Source of the DNA: Frondihabitans australicus
GTDB taxonomy: Bacteria; Actinomycetota; Actinomycetes; Actinomycetales; Microbacteriaceae
Direction: 5' to 3'
NCBI RefSeq assembly: GCF_003634555.1
Contig: NZ_RBKS01000001.1
Span: 620,001-684,000 of the forward strand
Length of the DNA stretch: 64,000 nucleotides
The first letter of the stretch is position 1, and every line of letters starts with the position of its first letter. Under the pieces are notes generated by a model, which saw nothing but the letters and a program-made list of their open reading frames with translations, was not told the origin of the DNA and did no database searches. Of this stretch, positions 37,830 to 45,879 are shown one piece after another. Position numbers and translations under genes: made by a program.

Positions 37830-38993
37830 ATGAGAGCACTCACCCGCATCGGTGCCGTCTCGGCCGCCTCGATCGCCCTGGTCGGCGCGTTCGGTTCGGC
37901 CGCGCAGGCTGCGACGCCGTCGGCTTCGGCGGTCGCCGCGCACGCCTCGTTCAGTGCGCACGGCTCGTCGTCCGGCGCCGTGTTCGTCGAGACCGACAGC
38001 ACCGTGGGCAACGCCGTGGTGGCCTATCGCCGCGCCGCCGACGGAACGCTCACCCAGTCGGGCCGCTACGCCACCGGCGGCGTCGGCGGCGTGCTGGGCG
38101 GCTCGGTCGTCGACCACACCGCCTCGGAGGGCGCCGTCGCGCGCAGCGAGGGCGACCTGCTCACGGTGAACGCCGGCAGCGACACGGTCACGTCGTTCCG
38201 GGTCGACGGAGACCGGCTCGCGCGCGTCTCGAGCGTCTCGTCGGGCGGCGACTTTCCCGTGAGCATCGCCACGCGGGGCGCCTACGTGTTCGTGCTCAAC
38301 GCCCGAGACGGCGGATCGGTGCAGGGCTACCTGAATCTCGGCGGGCGTCTGGTCGCGCTGCCCGGCTCGCACCGCGCTCTCGGGCTCGACCCCGCCGCGA
38401 CGCCGGAGTTCACGACGACGCCGGCACAGGTGTCGTTCACCCCCGACGGCAGCCACCTCGTCGTCAGCACGAAGGGCAACACGAGCGCGTTCGAGGTGTT
38501 CGGCGTGCGCGGCCTCCTCGGCCTCTCGGCGAAGCCCGTCACGACGACGGTCGCCGGCGCCGTGCCGTTCGGCTTCACCTTCGACGCGCGCGGCCGCATC
38601 GTCGCGACCGAGGCCGGCCCCAACGCCGTCGCCACGTTCGCCGTGCAGCCGTCGGGTGCCGTGACGCCCGTCTCGCAGACCCTCACGGGGCAGGCCGCGA
38701 CGTGCTGGATCGTCGAGGCCGACGGGCGCTTCTACGCCTCGAACGCCGGCAGCGGCACGCTCTCGACCATCGCCGAGACCGCCTCGGGCCAGGTGTCGGT
38801 GCAGGCCACGACCGCGACCGACGCCGGAACCGTCGACGCCGCGGCCACGCCCGACGGGCGCTACGTGTACGCGCAGACCGGTGCGACCGGCACGCTCGAC
38901 GAGTTCCGGGTGGGGGCCGACGGGTCGCTCGTGCGGATCGGCTCGGTCGTGGTGCCCGACGCGGTCGGCGGCGAGGGCATCGTCGCCGAGTAG
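37830..38993 (+). CDS. Secreted beta-propeller protein (lactonase family-like)
   Basis: A 387-residue exported protein. A Sec signal peptide (basic start, hydrophobic core, cleavage near AQA-ATP at about 27) precedes seven-bladed propeller repeats such as VSFTPDGSHLVVSTKGN and TPDGRYVYAQTGATGTLDEF. The pattern resembles the 6-phosphogluconolactonase-like (Pgl/YbhE) family, although real activity cannot be read from sequence. AAGGAG precedes the ATG at good spacing. It is divergent from the CGNR regulator. It ends 18 bp before the sugar-acid kinase gene, so they may be co-transcribed; the kinase also has its own candidate -10. Confidence 0.8.
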   Translation: MRALTRIGAVSAASIALVGAFGSAAQAATPSASAVAAHASFSAHGSSSGAVFVETDSTVGNAVVAYRRAADGTLTQSGRYATGGVGGVLGGSVVDHTASEGAVARSEGDLLTVNAGSDTVTSFRVDGDRLARVSSVSSGGDFPVSIATRGAYVFVLNARDGGSVQGYLNLGGRLVALPGSHRALGLDPAATPEFTTTPAQVSFTPDGSHLVVSTKGNTSAFEVFGVRGLLGLSAKPVTTTVAGAVPFGFTFDARGRIVATEAGPNAVATFAVQPSGAVTPVSQTLTGQAATCWIVEADGRFYASNAGSGTLSTIAETASGQVSVQATTATDAGTVDAAATPDGRYVYAQTGATGTLDEFRVGADGSLVRIGSVVVPDAVGGEGIVAE

Positions 38994-38999
38994 TCGGGC

Positions 39000-39005
39000 T
39001 AGCGT
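39000..39005 (+). promoter_or_regulatory. TAGCGT -10 element, leaderless spacing, before the kinase gene
   Basis: TAGCGT is followed by GGAGGG and the ATG at 39012. The same string with the same 6-base spacing precedes the next gene at 40330. Confidence 0.5.
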
Positions 39006-39011
39006 GGAGGG

Positions 39012-40295
39012 ATGAGCCAGCAGCGCCTCACCGTCGTGCTCGACGACGACCCGACCGGAACCCAGATGGCCACCGACGTCACCGTCCTGCTCGACTGGTC
39101 GGCCGAGGCGATCGCCGACGTGCTCCGCGCCGAGCGCGCCGTCTACGTGCAGACGAACTCGCGGGCGATCGACGAGTCGGCCGCCCGGGCGCTGGCCGCC
39201 GACCTGCGCGCCGCGATCGATCAGGCGGCGCAGGAGCTCGCCGAACCCGTCCTCGTCGTGCTCCGGGGCGACTCCACGCTGCGCGGCCACGTGTTCGCGG
39301 AGTCCGACGCCTTCCTCGGCGACGCGGGCCGGATCCTCTTCGTGCCGGCCTTCCCCCAGGGCGGCCGGACCACGATCGGCGGGGTCCACCGGGTCCGGAT
39401 CGACGGCGTCGACGTGCCCGCGGGCGAGACCGAGTTCGCCGGCGACCCCGTTTTCGGCTTCCACTCGTCGAACCTCGTCGAGTGGGTGGCCGAGAAGGGA
39501 GAGCGGGCGGCGTTCACCGTCTCGCTCGCCGAGCTGCGAGACTCCGATCGCGAACCGGGAGCCGCCGTCGCCGACGCACTGGCCGCGGCGGCTCCCGGCG
39601 AGGTCGTCGCGCCCGACGCCGAGACCGACGACGACGTGCGCCTGATCCACGCGGGCCTCGAGCTGGCACTCGGCCGGGGAGTGCATGTGGTGGTGCGCTC
39701 GGCCGCGACGCTGGCCGCCCTGTGCGCAGGCAGGCTGAGCGACGGCTTCCTGCCGCGGCCGGTCGTGACCGCGGCTCCTGCGGCCCTGGTGGTGTGCGGG
39801 TCGCACACGGGTGCCGCGACCGAGCAGCTCGACCGCCTCGTCGCGCACCTCGGCGTGACGCCCGTCGAGGTCTCGACCGACGACGCCCTCCGCGAACCCG
39901 AGGCCGCCGGGCGCGCCGCCGCAGCCCAAGCGCGCAGGAGCCTCGAGACCGCCCGCGTGGTGATCCTCTCCACCGAGCGCCAACGCCGCGCCGCCGACGA
40001 CACCCTGCAGCACGGCGAGCGCGTCATGCGGGCCCTCATGGTCGCCGCCCGAGAGCTCGCGCCGGGCTTCGCCGTGGTCGTGTCGAAGGGCGGGATCACG
40101 TCCGCCGAGGTGGCCCGCACGGCGATCGGCGCCGAGCGCGCGCACGTCCGCGGCCAGATCGCGCCGGGCATCTCGGTGTGGAGCCTCGACGGCGCGGCCG
40201 GCCCGACGACGCAGATCGTCGTGCCGGGCAACGTCGGCGGCGCCGAGACGCTCGTCGACGCCCTCGCGGCCGTCGGCCACGGCGCCGCCGGCTGA
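39012..40295 (+). CDS. otnK: Four-carbon acid sugar kinase (OtnK/DUF1537 family)
   Basis: A 427-residue kinase of the DUF1537 family, which phosphorylates 3-oxo-tetronates or threonate. The N-terminal domain has DDDPTGTQ (11-18) and LRGDSTLRGH near 84-93, for substrate binding. The C-terminal nucleotide domain has VVCGSHTG near 257-264 and PGNVGG near the end. Next to a DenD-like dehydrogenase it would act as 3-oxo-tetronate 4-kinase in D-erythronate use (established pathway). The aldolase (OtnC) and isomerase (OtnI) are not in this window. The first codons and leader are nearly the same as those of the next gene. Confidence 0.85.
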   Translation: MSQQRLTVVLDDDPTGTQMATDVTVLLDWSAEAIADVLRAERAVYVQTNSRAIDESAARALAADLRAAIDQAAQELAEPVLVVLRGDSTLRGHVFAESDAFLGDAGRILFVPAFPQGGRTTIGGVHRVRIDGVDVPAGETEFAGDPVFGFHSSNLVEWVAEKGERAAFTVSLAELRDSDREPGAAVADALAAAAPGEVVAPDAETDDDVRLIHAGLELALGRGVHVVVRSAATLAALCAGRLSDGFLPRPVVTAAPAALVVCGSHTGAATEQLDRLVAHLGVTPVEVSTDDALREPEAAGRAAAAQARRSLETARVVILSTERQRRAADDTLQHGERVMRALMVAARELAPGFAVVVSKGGITSAEVARTAIGAERAHVRGQIAPGISVWSLDGAAGPTTQIVVPGNVGGAETLVDALAAVGHGAAG

Positions 40296-40317
40296 GGCGC
40301 TCGTTCCGGGCGAGGGC

Positions 40318-40323
40318 TAGCGT
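40318..40323 (+). promoter_or_regulatory. TAGCGT -10 element, leaderless spacing, before denD
   Basis: TAGCGT, then GGGGGC and the ATG at 40330. Part of a leader shared with the kinase gene. Confidence 0.5.
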
Positions 40324-40329
40324 GGGGGC

Positions 40330-41319
40330 ATGAGCCAGAGCAGCCTCACCGTCGTCATCACGGGGGGTGCGGGCTTCCTCGGCTCGCTCCTCGCCCGCAC
40401 GCTTCTCAAGGCCGGGTCTCTCGGCGTCGGAGGGGCGGCACCGCAGGCGATCGGCCGGCTCCTGCTCGTCGATCTCGTGGCCCCGAGACCCGAGCTTGCC
40501 GCCGACGAGCGGGTCGAGGCCGTCGTCGGCGAGCTCGATGACGTGGCGCAGGAGCTCCCCGACGCCGACGTGGTGTTCCATCTGGCGGGTGTGGTCAGCG
40601 GCGCGGCCGAGGCCGACTTCGACCTCGGGCTGCACACCAACCTCGACGGCACGCGCCTCGTGCTGGAGCGCGCCCGCGCGCAGGCCACGCCGCCGGTGCT
40701 GGTGTTCGCGTCGTCGGTCGCGGTCTTCGGCGCCGACCCCGCGCTCGGGCCGATCGGGCGGGTCGACGACGACACGCTGCCCAGGCCGCAGTCGAGCTAC
40801 GGCATCCAGAAGTTCATCGGCGAGCAGCTCGTCGCCGACTACGCCCGGAAGGGCTTCGTGCGCGGCCGCAGCGTGCGGCTGATGACCGTCTCGGTGCGGC
40901 CGGGAAAGCCGAACGCGGCGGCGTCGAGCTTCCTGTCGGGCATCATCCGCGAGCCGCTCGCGGGCGAGCGCGCCGTGTGCCCGGTCGATCCCGACCTGCC
41001 CGTCGCGCTGTCGTCGCCGCGGAAGACGATCGAGGGCATCATGCTCGCCGCGACCGCCGCCGACGACGCGTGGGGGAGCCTCACGGCGATGACGCTTCCG
41101 GGCCTCACGACCACGCCGAGGGCGATGGCCGCGGCCCTCGACGCGGTCACGGGCGAGGAGACGAGCGCCCTGATCGACTGGGCGCCTGATCCGGCGATCG
41201 AGGCCATCGTCATCACCTGGGCCGCCGACGTCGCGACTCCCCGGGCCGAGTCGATGGGACTCGCTCCCGAGGCGTCGTTCGACGACATCGTGCGGCAGTA
41301 CGTGGAGTCGCTGGGCTAG
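40330..41319 (+). CDS. denD: D-erythronate dehydrogenase-like extended SDR (DenD)
   Basis: A 329-residue NAD-dependent epimerase/dehydratase-type protein. TGGAGFLGSLLARTL (11-25) binds NAD. The catalytic SSYGIQK has Tyr near 157 and Lys near 161, and HLAGVVSG is near 77-84. The combination with a DUF1537 kinase matches DenD, which oxidises D-erythronate at C3. The family also includes other sugar-acid dehydrogenases. It lies 34 bp after the kinase stop. The stop codon abuts the convergent phospholipase stop at 41320 with no spacer and no terminator between. Confidence 0.85.
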   Translation: MSQSSLTVVITGGAGFLGSLLARTLLKAGSLGVGGAAPQAIGRLLLVDLVAPRPELAADERVEAVVGELDDVAQELPDADVVFHLAGVVSGAAEADFDLGLHTNLDGTRLVLERARAQATPPVLVFASSVAVFGADPALGPIGRVDDDTLPRPQSSYGIQKFIGEQLVADYARKGFVRGRSVRLMTVSVRPGKPNAAASSFLSGIIREPLAGERAVCPVDPDLPVALSSPRKTIEGIMLAATAADDAWGSLTAMTLPGLTTTPRAMAAALDAVTGEETSALIDWAPDPAIEAIVITWAADVATPRAESMGLAPEASFDDIVRQYVESLG

Positions 41320-43515
41320 CTACTCCACGCGGCCGGCGAACCGGTAGCGGAACCCGTCGCCGGTGTTCGCGGTGACGATGACGTCGTAGTAGCCCCACTC
41401 GTCGACCGGCCAGAAGACCGTGGAGGTCTTGCCGCCCTTGACCGTGACCGTCTGCGTCTTCGTGACGAAGTCGTTCGACGTGAGCGTGAAGATCGCCTGC
41501 GGCGTGCCGCCGTTCGCCAGCGCGAGCGAGAGGGCCGGCTTCTTCCCGGTGACCAGCGTCGCCGTCGCCGACGGGATCGGCACGTCGGTGTGAGTGCCTG
41601 AGAGGACCGTGCCGGCGAAGCGGCGGAGGAACCGGTCGGGGCCGTAGACCGAGAAGTCGTAGCGGCCGTCGAGGCCCGGGAGGGCGGCGTTCCAGGTGTA
41701 CGAGGCCGTCGTCTTCGGGGCGAGGGTGTGCGGCGTCGACGCGAACGCGATCCAGGCGTTCGGGAACACCTGGTGCGAGACGCCCTGCGTGCCGTCGTTG
41801 TGCATCGTCAGCGTGACGGCGCCGTTCGCGCGGTTCACCGCCACGTTGGCGTACTGGCGGTAGGGGAGTGCGCGGTGCTGGGCGGTCCCGGGATCCTGCA
41901 CCGGCATCTTCTGCGCACCGACGGCGGGTTCGCGGATCGACGGCTTGGACGCGTCGGCGTCCGCGGCCGCGACGAGCTTCTGCGTCTCCGAGAGGGGCAG
42001 CACCTCGGCGGCCGTCGGGATCGAGAAGTCGGGGTTCTGGAAGTCGAAGCACGACGTGAGGTCGCCCGAGATGGTGCGGCGCCAGGCCGAGATGTTCGGC
42101 TCTTCCACGCCCGTCCAGGTCTCGAGGAACCGGATGATCGACGTGTGGTCGAAGACCTGCGAGTTCACCCAGCCGCCGCGGCTCCAGGGCGAGACCACGG
42201 TGAGCGGCACTCGCGTGCCGTAGCCGATCGGCAGCCCGTCGACGTACTCGTCGGTCGTGCCCGGCTCGGCGAGCGGCGGGATCATGTGGTCGAAGTAGCC
42301 GTCGTTCTCGTCGTAGTTGATGAGCAGCACGGTGCTCGCCCAGGTGTCCGGGTTGCTCATCAGCGCCTGGATCACCGCGTTCGTGTAGTGCGCGCCGTAG
42401 TCGGGGCTCGCCGCCGGGTGCTCGCACCAGCCGTAGGGTGCGACGACGTACGACACCTCGGGCAGCGTGTTCGCCGCGGCGTCCTTGCCGAACTCGCTCA
42501 GCAGGTAGGTGACGTCCAGGCCCTTGCCGGAGTCGGGCTTCCAGCCGGTGTTGAGGCCGCCGTTGATCGCGAGGGCCTGGGTCGCAGGATCCGAGGACGC
42601 CAGCGCGTCGTGGTACTGGTGGAACAGCCACAGCGGGTTGTCGCCGTAGTCGCCGACATAGGGGTGGCTGCCGGAGTCGCCGACCTCGTCGTTCGAGTAC
42701 GTCTTCCAGGTGACGCCGGCCTTCTGCAGGCGCTCCGGGTAGGTGGTCCAGCTGTAGACGGGGTTGTAGTCGGCCGGGTTGTCGGTCGCCGGGCCGCCGA
42801 GGCCGCCCTGCGGGTTGATCATGCCGGTCCACTGGTAGAGGCGGTTCGGCGTCGTCGGGCCGATCAGCGAGCAGTGGTAGTGGTCGGCGATCGTGAAGGC
42901 CGACGCGAGCGTGTGGTGGAACGGGATGTCGTCCTTGGTGAAGTAGCCCATCGTCTGCTCCGACTTGGCCGCCACCCAGTTGTTCCACGCGCCCTTGTTC
43001 CACGCCGTGTGGCCGCCGCCCCACGAGTGGTCGAGGCCGCCGGCGTTCTGCGCGTTGTAGTTCGCGGAGTCGAGCGGGAACGGCAGCATGTGGCCGCCGT
43101 CGGTGCGGGTCGGGTCGGGCTGCGCGAAGATCGTCCCGCCGCCCGGCAGCTCGAGGGCCTGCTTGTCGCTGTAGCCGCGGACGCCCGGGAGGGTGCCGTA
43201 GTAGTGGTCGAACGAGCGGTTCTCCTGCATGAGGATCACCACGTGCTTGACGTCCTTGATCGAGCGGGTGGCGCCCTTCTTGGCTGCTGACGCGGCGGAC
43301 GTCGTCGCGGCGTCGGCGGAGGCGCCCTGCCCGAACGCGCCCGTCTGGGATCCTGCGGCCACACCCGCCATGATCGCGGCCGCGCCGCCGAGGAGGATCG
43401 TGCGACGGCTGACGCCCGGGCGGATCTCGGTCGGGTAGGAGTGGCCCTGGTCGAGGGGAGGGGCCGCGTTCAGCGTGACCTTCGGGGCGTGCTCTTCGGG
43501 CTTCGACTTGCTCAT
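41320..43515 (-). CDS. Secreted non-haemolytic-type phospholipase C
   Basis: A 731-residue phosphoesterase (PF04185). Twin arginines at 37-38 (SRRTILLGG) and a hydrophobic stretch give a Tat signal. The catalytic-metal motif QENRSFDHYYGTLPG is at 97-111, and ENDGYFDHMIPP near 352 supplies further ligands. The C-terminus carries two DUF756-type beta domains of about 80 residues. It would release phosphorylated headgroups from phospholipids outside the cell. The ATG at 43515 is preceded by GAGAAGAAG. It lies 29 bp downstream of the EEP-fold gene in one operon. Choline or phosphate acquisition is the likely use. Confidence 0.9.
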   Translation of the reverse strand: MSKSKPEEHAPKVTLNAAPPLDQGHSYPTEIRPGVSRRTILLGGAAAIMAGVAAGSQTGAFGQGASADAATTSAASAAKKGATRSIKDVKHVVILMQENRSFDHYYGTLPGVRGYSDKQALELPGGGTIFAQPDPTRTDGGHMLPFPLDSANYNAQNAGGLDHSWGGGHTAWNKGAWNNWVAAKSEQTMGYFTKDDIPFHHTLASAFTIADHYHCSLIGPTTPNRLYQWTGMINPQGGLGGPATDNPADYNPVYSWTTYPERLQKAGVTWKTYSNDEVGDSGSHPYVGDYGDNPLWLFHQYHDALASSDPATQALAINGGLNTGWKPDSGKGLDVTYLLSEFGKDAAANTLPEVSYVVAPYGWCEHPAASPDYGAHYTNAVIQALMSNPDTWASTVLLINYDENDGYFDHMIPPLAEPGTTDEYVDGLPIGYGTRVPLTVVSPWSRGGWVNSQVFDHTSIIRFLETWTGVEEPNISAWRRTISGDLTSCFDFQNPDFSIPTAAEVLPLSETQKLVAAADADASKPSIREPAVGAQKMPVQDPGTAQHRALPYRQYANVAVNRANGAVTLTMHNDGTQGVSHQVFPNAWIAFASTPHTLAPKTTASYTWNAALPGLDGRYDFSVYGPDRFLRRFAGTVLSGTHTDVPIPSATATLVTGKKPALSLALANGGTPQAIFTLTSNDFVTKTQTVTVKGGKTSTVFWPVDEWGYYDVIVTANTGDGFRYRFAGRVE

Positions 43516-43544
43516 GGCTTCTTCTTCTCGTGTCGGTGTCGGTG

Positions 43545-45614
43545 CTACTTGACGGTGAAGGTGGTGACGACGGCCGCGCGGTTCGAGATCCACGCGTTGC
43601 CGCCGGTGTTCGTCGGGCCCTGCGGGAACCCGTCGACGAGCGTGTGCGACTCGTCGACCGAGAGCTTCCCGGAGTAGTCGACGTAGTCGAGCCGCTCCGG
43701 CCCGTCGGTCTGCGCCGTGCTCGTCGACGACGTGCCGGCGGCCGTGGCGGCGTCAACGGTCGCGGCCGCGCCGGTGGTGACGGGCGGGAAGATCGACGTG
43801 GTCTGGCCCGAGTCCTTCGCGGCGTTCGGGTGCTCGGCGCGGTAGGAGTCGGTGAGGCCGGCATCGAGCAGGAGCTGCGGAACCGGCCAGGCGACCGACC
43901 CGATGCCGCAGTGGCTCGCCGCCGTCTTGGACGTCCAGTCGCTCGCCGCGGGCGACTCGAGGTCGCCGAGCACGAGGTTCGGCACGTTCTTCGTCGTGGC
44001 CTTCTCGATCGCCTTCGACAGCGCCTTCGCCTGGCTGTAGCGGAGCGTCGCCTTCTCGGTCGCGACGATCTCCTTCGAGGTCGGCGTCGCCGTCGCTGCG
44101 CACGCGGCGGCCGGACCGAACGCGTCGGAGTCGAGCTGCGTGCTCCACACCTGGAGGCGGGTGCCCGCGACGTTCACGAGGGCCGCGACGGCGGGGACGC
44201 CGGTGGGCACGGCGCCGTTGTCCTTCGCCAGCGGGTAGCGGCTGATGATCGCCTGCCCGCCGGCCGACTCGACGTGACCCCAGCCGAGCAGCTTCGCGAC
44301 CAGCGTGGCCTGCGTGCCGAGGGTGTCCTGGAGGCCGACGACGTCGAGGCGGTTCGAGACGATGGAGCCGACGAGCTTCTCGCGGGCTCCTGCGACATGG
44401 CTGCCGCCATCCCACATGTCGAGCGTCGCCGCCTTGACCTGGGGCTTCGCGTTCTTCGCGCTCAGCGGGAACTCGACCGTGATCGTGCCCGTGACACCAG
44501 CGGTGTCGGTCGCCTGGATCGTGACCGTGCCCTCGTCGTTCGCCGACTTGCTCGGGCTCGACGGCGTCGTGCCGGTGATCTCGCCCGTGGTCGAGACCTT
44601 GAGCCAGGAGCTGCCGGAGGTCTTCGCGAACGAGACCGCTGCCGTCGGCGAAGCTCCGCCCGGCCCGAACCAGAGGCCGTTCACGCTCGTGTCGACGGCG
44701 GTCACCGGGGCGGTCGCGGCGACGGTCATGTCGTCGGTGACGAAGTGGGCCGTGGTGGGGGTGGGGTCGTACGGCGGCGGATCCTGCACCTGGAAGGTGA
44801 TCGGCTTGGCCAGCCAGGTGTAGCCGTCGTCGTAGAGCAGGTAGGCGGTGATGTCGTGCCCGCTGGTGAGGCCGGCGCCGCTGACCGTGAGGGTGCCGGA
44901 CGTCGCGCTGCCGGTGTAGGTGTAGGCGGTCGACGGGCTGTTGTACGACTGGCTCGTGGGGCCGTCGGCCGGGTCGTTGTACACGCCGACCCAGTTGAGG
45001 GAGTTCGGGGTGTCGGTCGACCAGCTGAAGGTGAGCGGCTGGCCCGCGATCGGGTTCTTCGTGTCGAGGGTCAGCGTGCCCGTCGGCGAGGGAGCCGGGG
45101 CGGCCGCGACCTGGAACGTGATCGGCTGCGACAGCCAGGTGTAGCCGTCGTCGTAGAGGAGGTAGGCGGTGATGTCGTGGCCCGCCGTGAGCTTCGCGCC
45201 GCTCACGGTCAGGGTGCCCGAGGTGTCGTCGCCCGAGGCGGCGTCCTTCGTGTACGTGTAGGCGGTGCTGCCGCCGACGTACTTCTGGTTCACGGGGCCG
45301 TTGCTCGGCGTGTTGTAGACGCCGACCCAGTTGAGGTCGTTCGGCTGGTCGGTGGTGTAGCTGAACGTGAGGTCCTGCCCGGCGACCGGGTTCTGCGTGA
45401 GCAGCTTCAGCGTTCCGGTCGGGGTGGGCGCCGTCGCCGTCGGGGTCGAAGTGGCAGTCGGCGTGGACGTTGCGGTGGCGGACGCGGCGGTCGCCGCGGT
45501 GCCACTCGTCGCTGTGCCTGCTGTGGCCGAGGCGATGGACGGGATGGCGATGCCGACCACGGCGAGCGAGGCGACGATCACCCCGATCAGCAGCTTGCGC
45601 GAAACACGGGGCAT
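43545..45614 (-). CDS. Secreted EEP-fold protein with two repeated beta domains, catalytic motifs altered
   Basis: A 689-residue exported protein. A Sec signal (about 1-32) and a Thr/Pro/Ala-rich linker precede two repeats of about 95 residues (each with LNWVGVYN, STAYTYT and GHDITAYLLYDDGYTWL). A cadherin-like segment follows, then an endonuclease/exonuclease/phosphatase-like domain from about 400. Catalytic landmarks of that family are changed: GLQDT for the usual QE, GDLES for GDxN, and SNR for SDH near the C-terminus. RLDYVDY is kept. It may therefore bind rather than cut its ligand. It precedes the phospholipase C gene on the same transcript. Confidence 0.82.
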   Translation of the reverse strand: MPRVSRKLLIGVIVASLAVVGIAIPSIASATAGTATSGTAATAASATATSTPTATSTPTATAPTPTGTLKLLTQNPVAGQDLTFSYTTDQPNDLNWVGVYNTPSNGPVNQKYVGGSTAYTYTKDAASGDDTSGTLTVSGAKLTAGHDITAYLLYDDGYTWLSQPITFQVAAAPAPSPTGTLTLDTKNPIAGQPLTFSWSTDTPNSLNWVGVYNDPADGPTSQSYNSPSTAYTYTGSATSGTLTVSGAGLTSGHDITAYLLYDDGYTWLAKPITFQVQDPPPYDPTPTTAHFVTDDMTVAATAPVTAVDTSVNGLWFGPGGASPTAAVSFAKTSGSSWLKVSTTGEITGTTPSSPSKSANDEGTVTIQATDTAGVTGTITVEFPLSAKNAKPQVKAATLDMWDGGSHVAGAREKLVGSIVSNRLDVVGLQDTLGTQATLVAKLLGWGHVESAGGQAIISRYPLAKDNGAVPTGVPAVAALVNVAGTRLQVWSTQLDSDAFGPAAACAATATPTSKEIVATEKATLRYSQAKALSKAIEKATTKNVPNLVLGDLESPAASDWTSKTAASHCGIGSVAWPVPQLLLDAGLTDSYRAEHPNAAKDSGQTTSIFPPVTTGAAATVDAATAAGTSSTSTAQTDGPERLDYVDYSGKLSVDESHTLVDGFPQGPTNTGGNAWISNRAAVVTTFTVK

Positions 45615-45879
45615 GGGTGTCGATCTCCCTCGGACGCACGATCACCGGCTCGGCCGGTCGGCGCCTCTCAGGCGCCGGGACGACTCTTTCTGCATGATGT
45701 GAATCGACTCGGCCGCCCGTGTGACCGGACTCGGAATGGCGTCTGAACTTCGCGTGCCCCGGGGTACACCGGTGTCCGCCATGGAGCTCGCTCGGCGCTC
45801 CGCGCGTCGAATCGGCGACCGCGCGCGCCCTAGGGCCCGCGTTCACGCCGGTCGGGCGCGCCGACGCCGCCAAAGCGGG
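45615..45879. other. Leader/promoter region of the phospholipase operon
   Basis: 265 bp without a gene. It contains hairpins ACCGGC-TCG-GCCGGT (45644-45658) and GGCGCC-TCTCA-GGCGCC (45660-45676) close to the EEP start, and the palindrome ACACCGGTGT near 45768. I looked for GTTCAC-type PHO boxes and saw no convincing pair. Confidence 0.5.

Noticed and set aside
43753-45873. Very long out-of-frame open reading frame over the EEP gene
   Set aside because: Composition is dominated by His, Arg, Gly and Asp, typical of a shifted frame in high-GC DNA; the overlapping frame has clear domains and a signal peptide.
45615-45879. PHO box controlling the phospholipase operon
   Set aside because: Single GTTCA-like strings occur but no tandem 11-bp repeat of the known actinobacterial PHO type.
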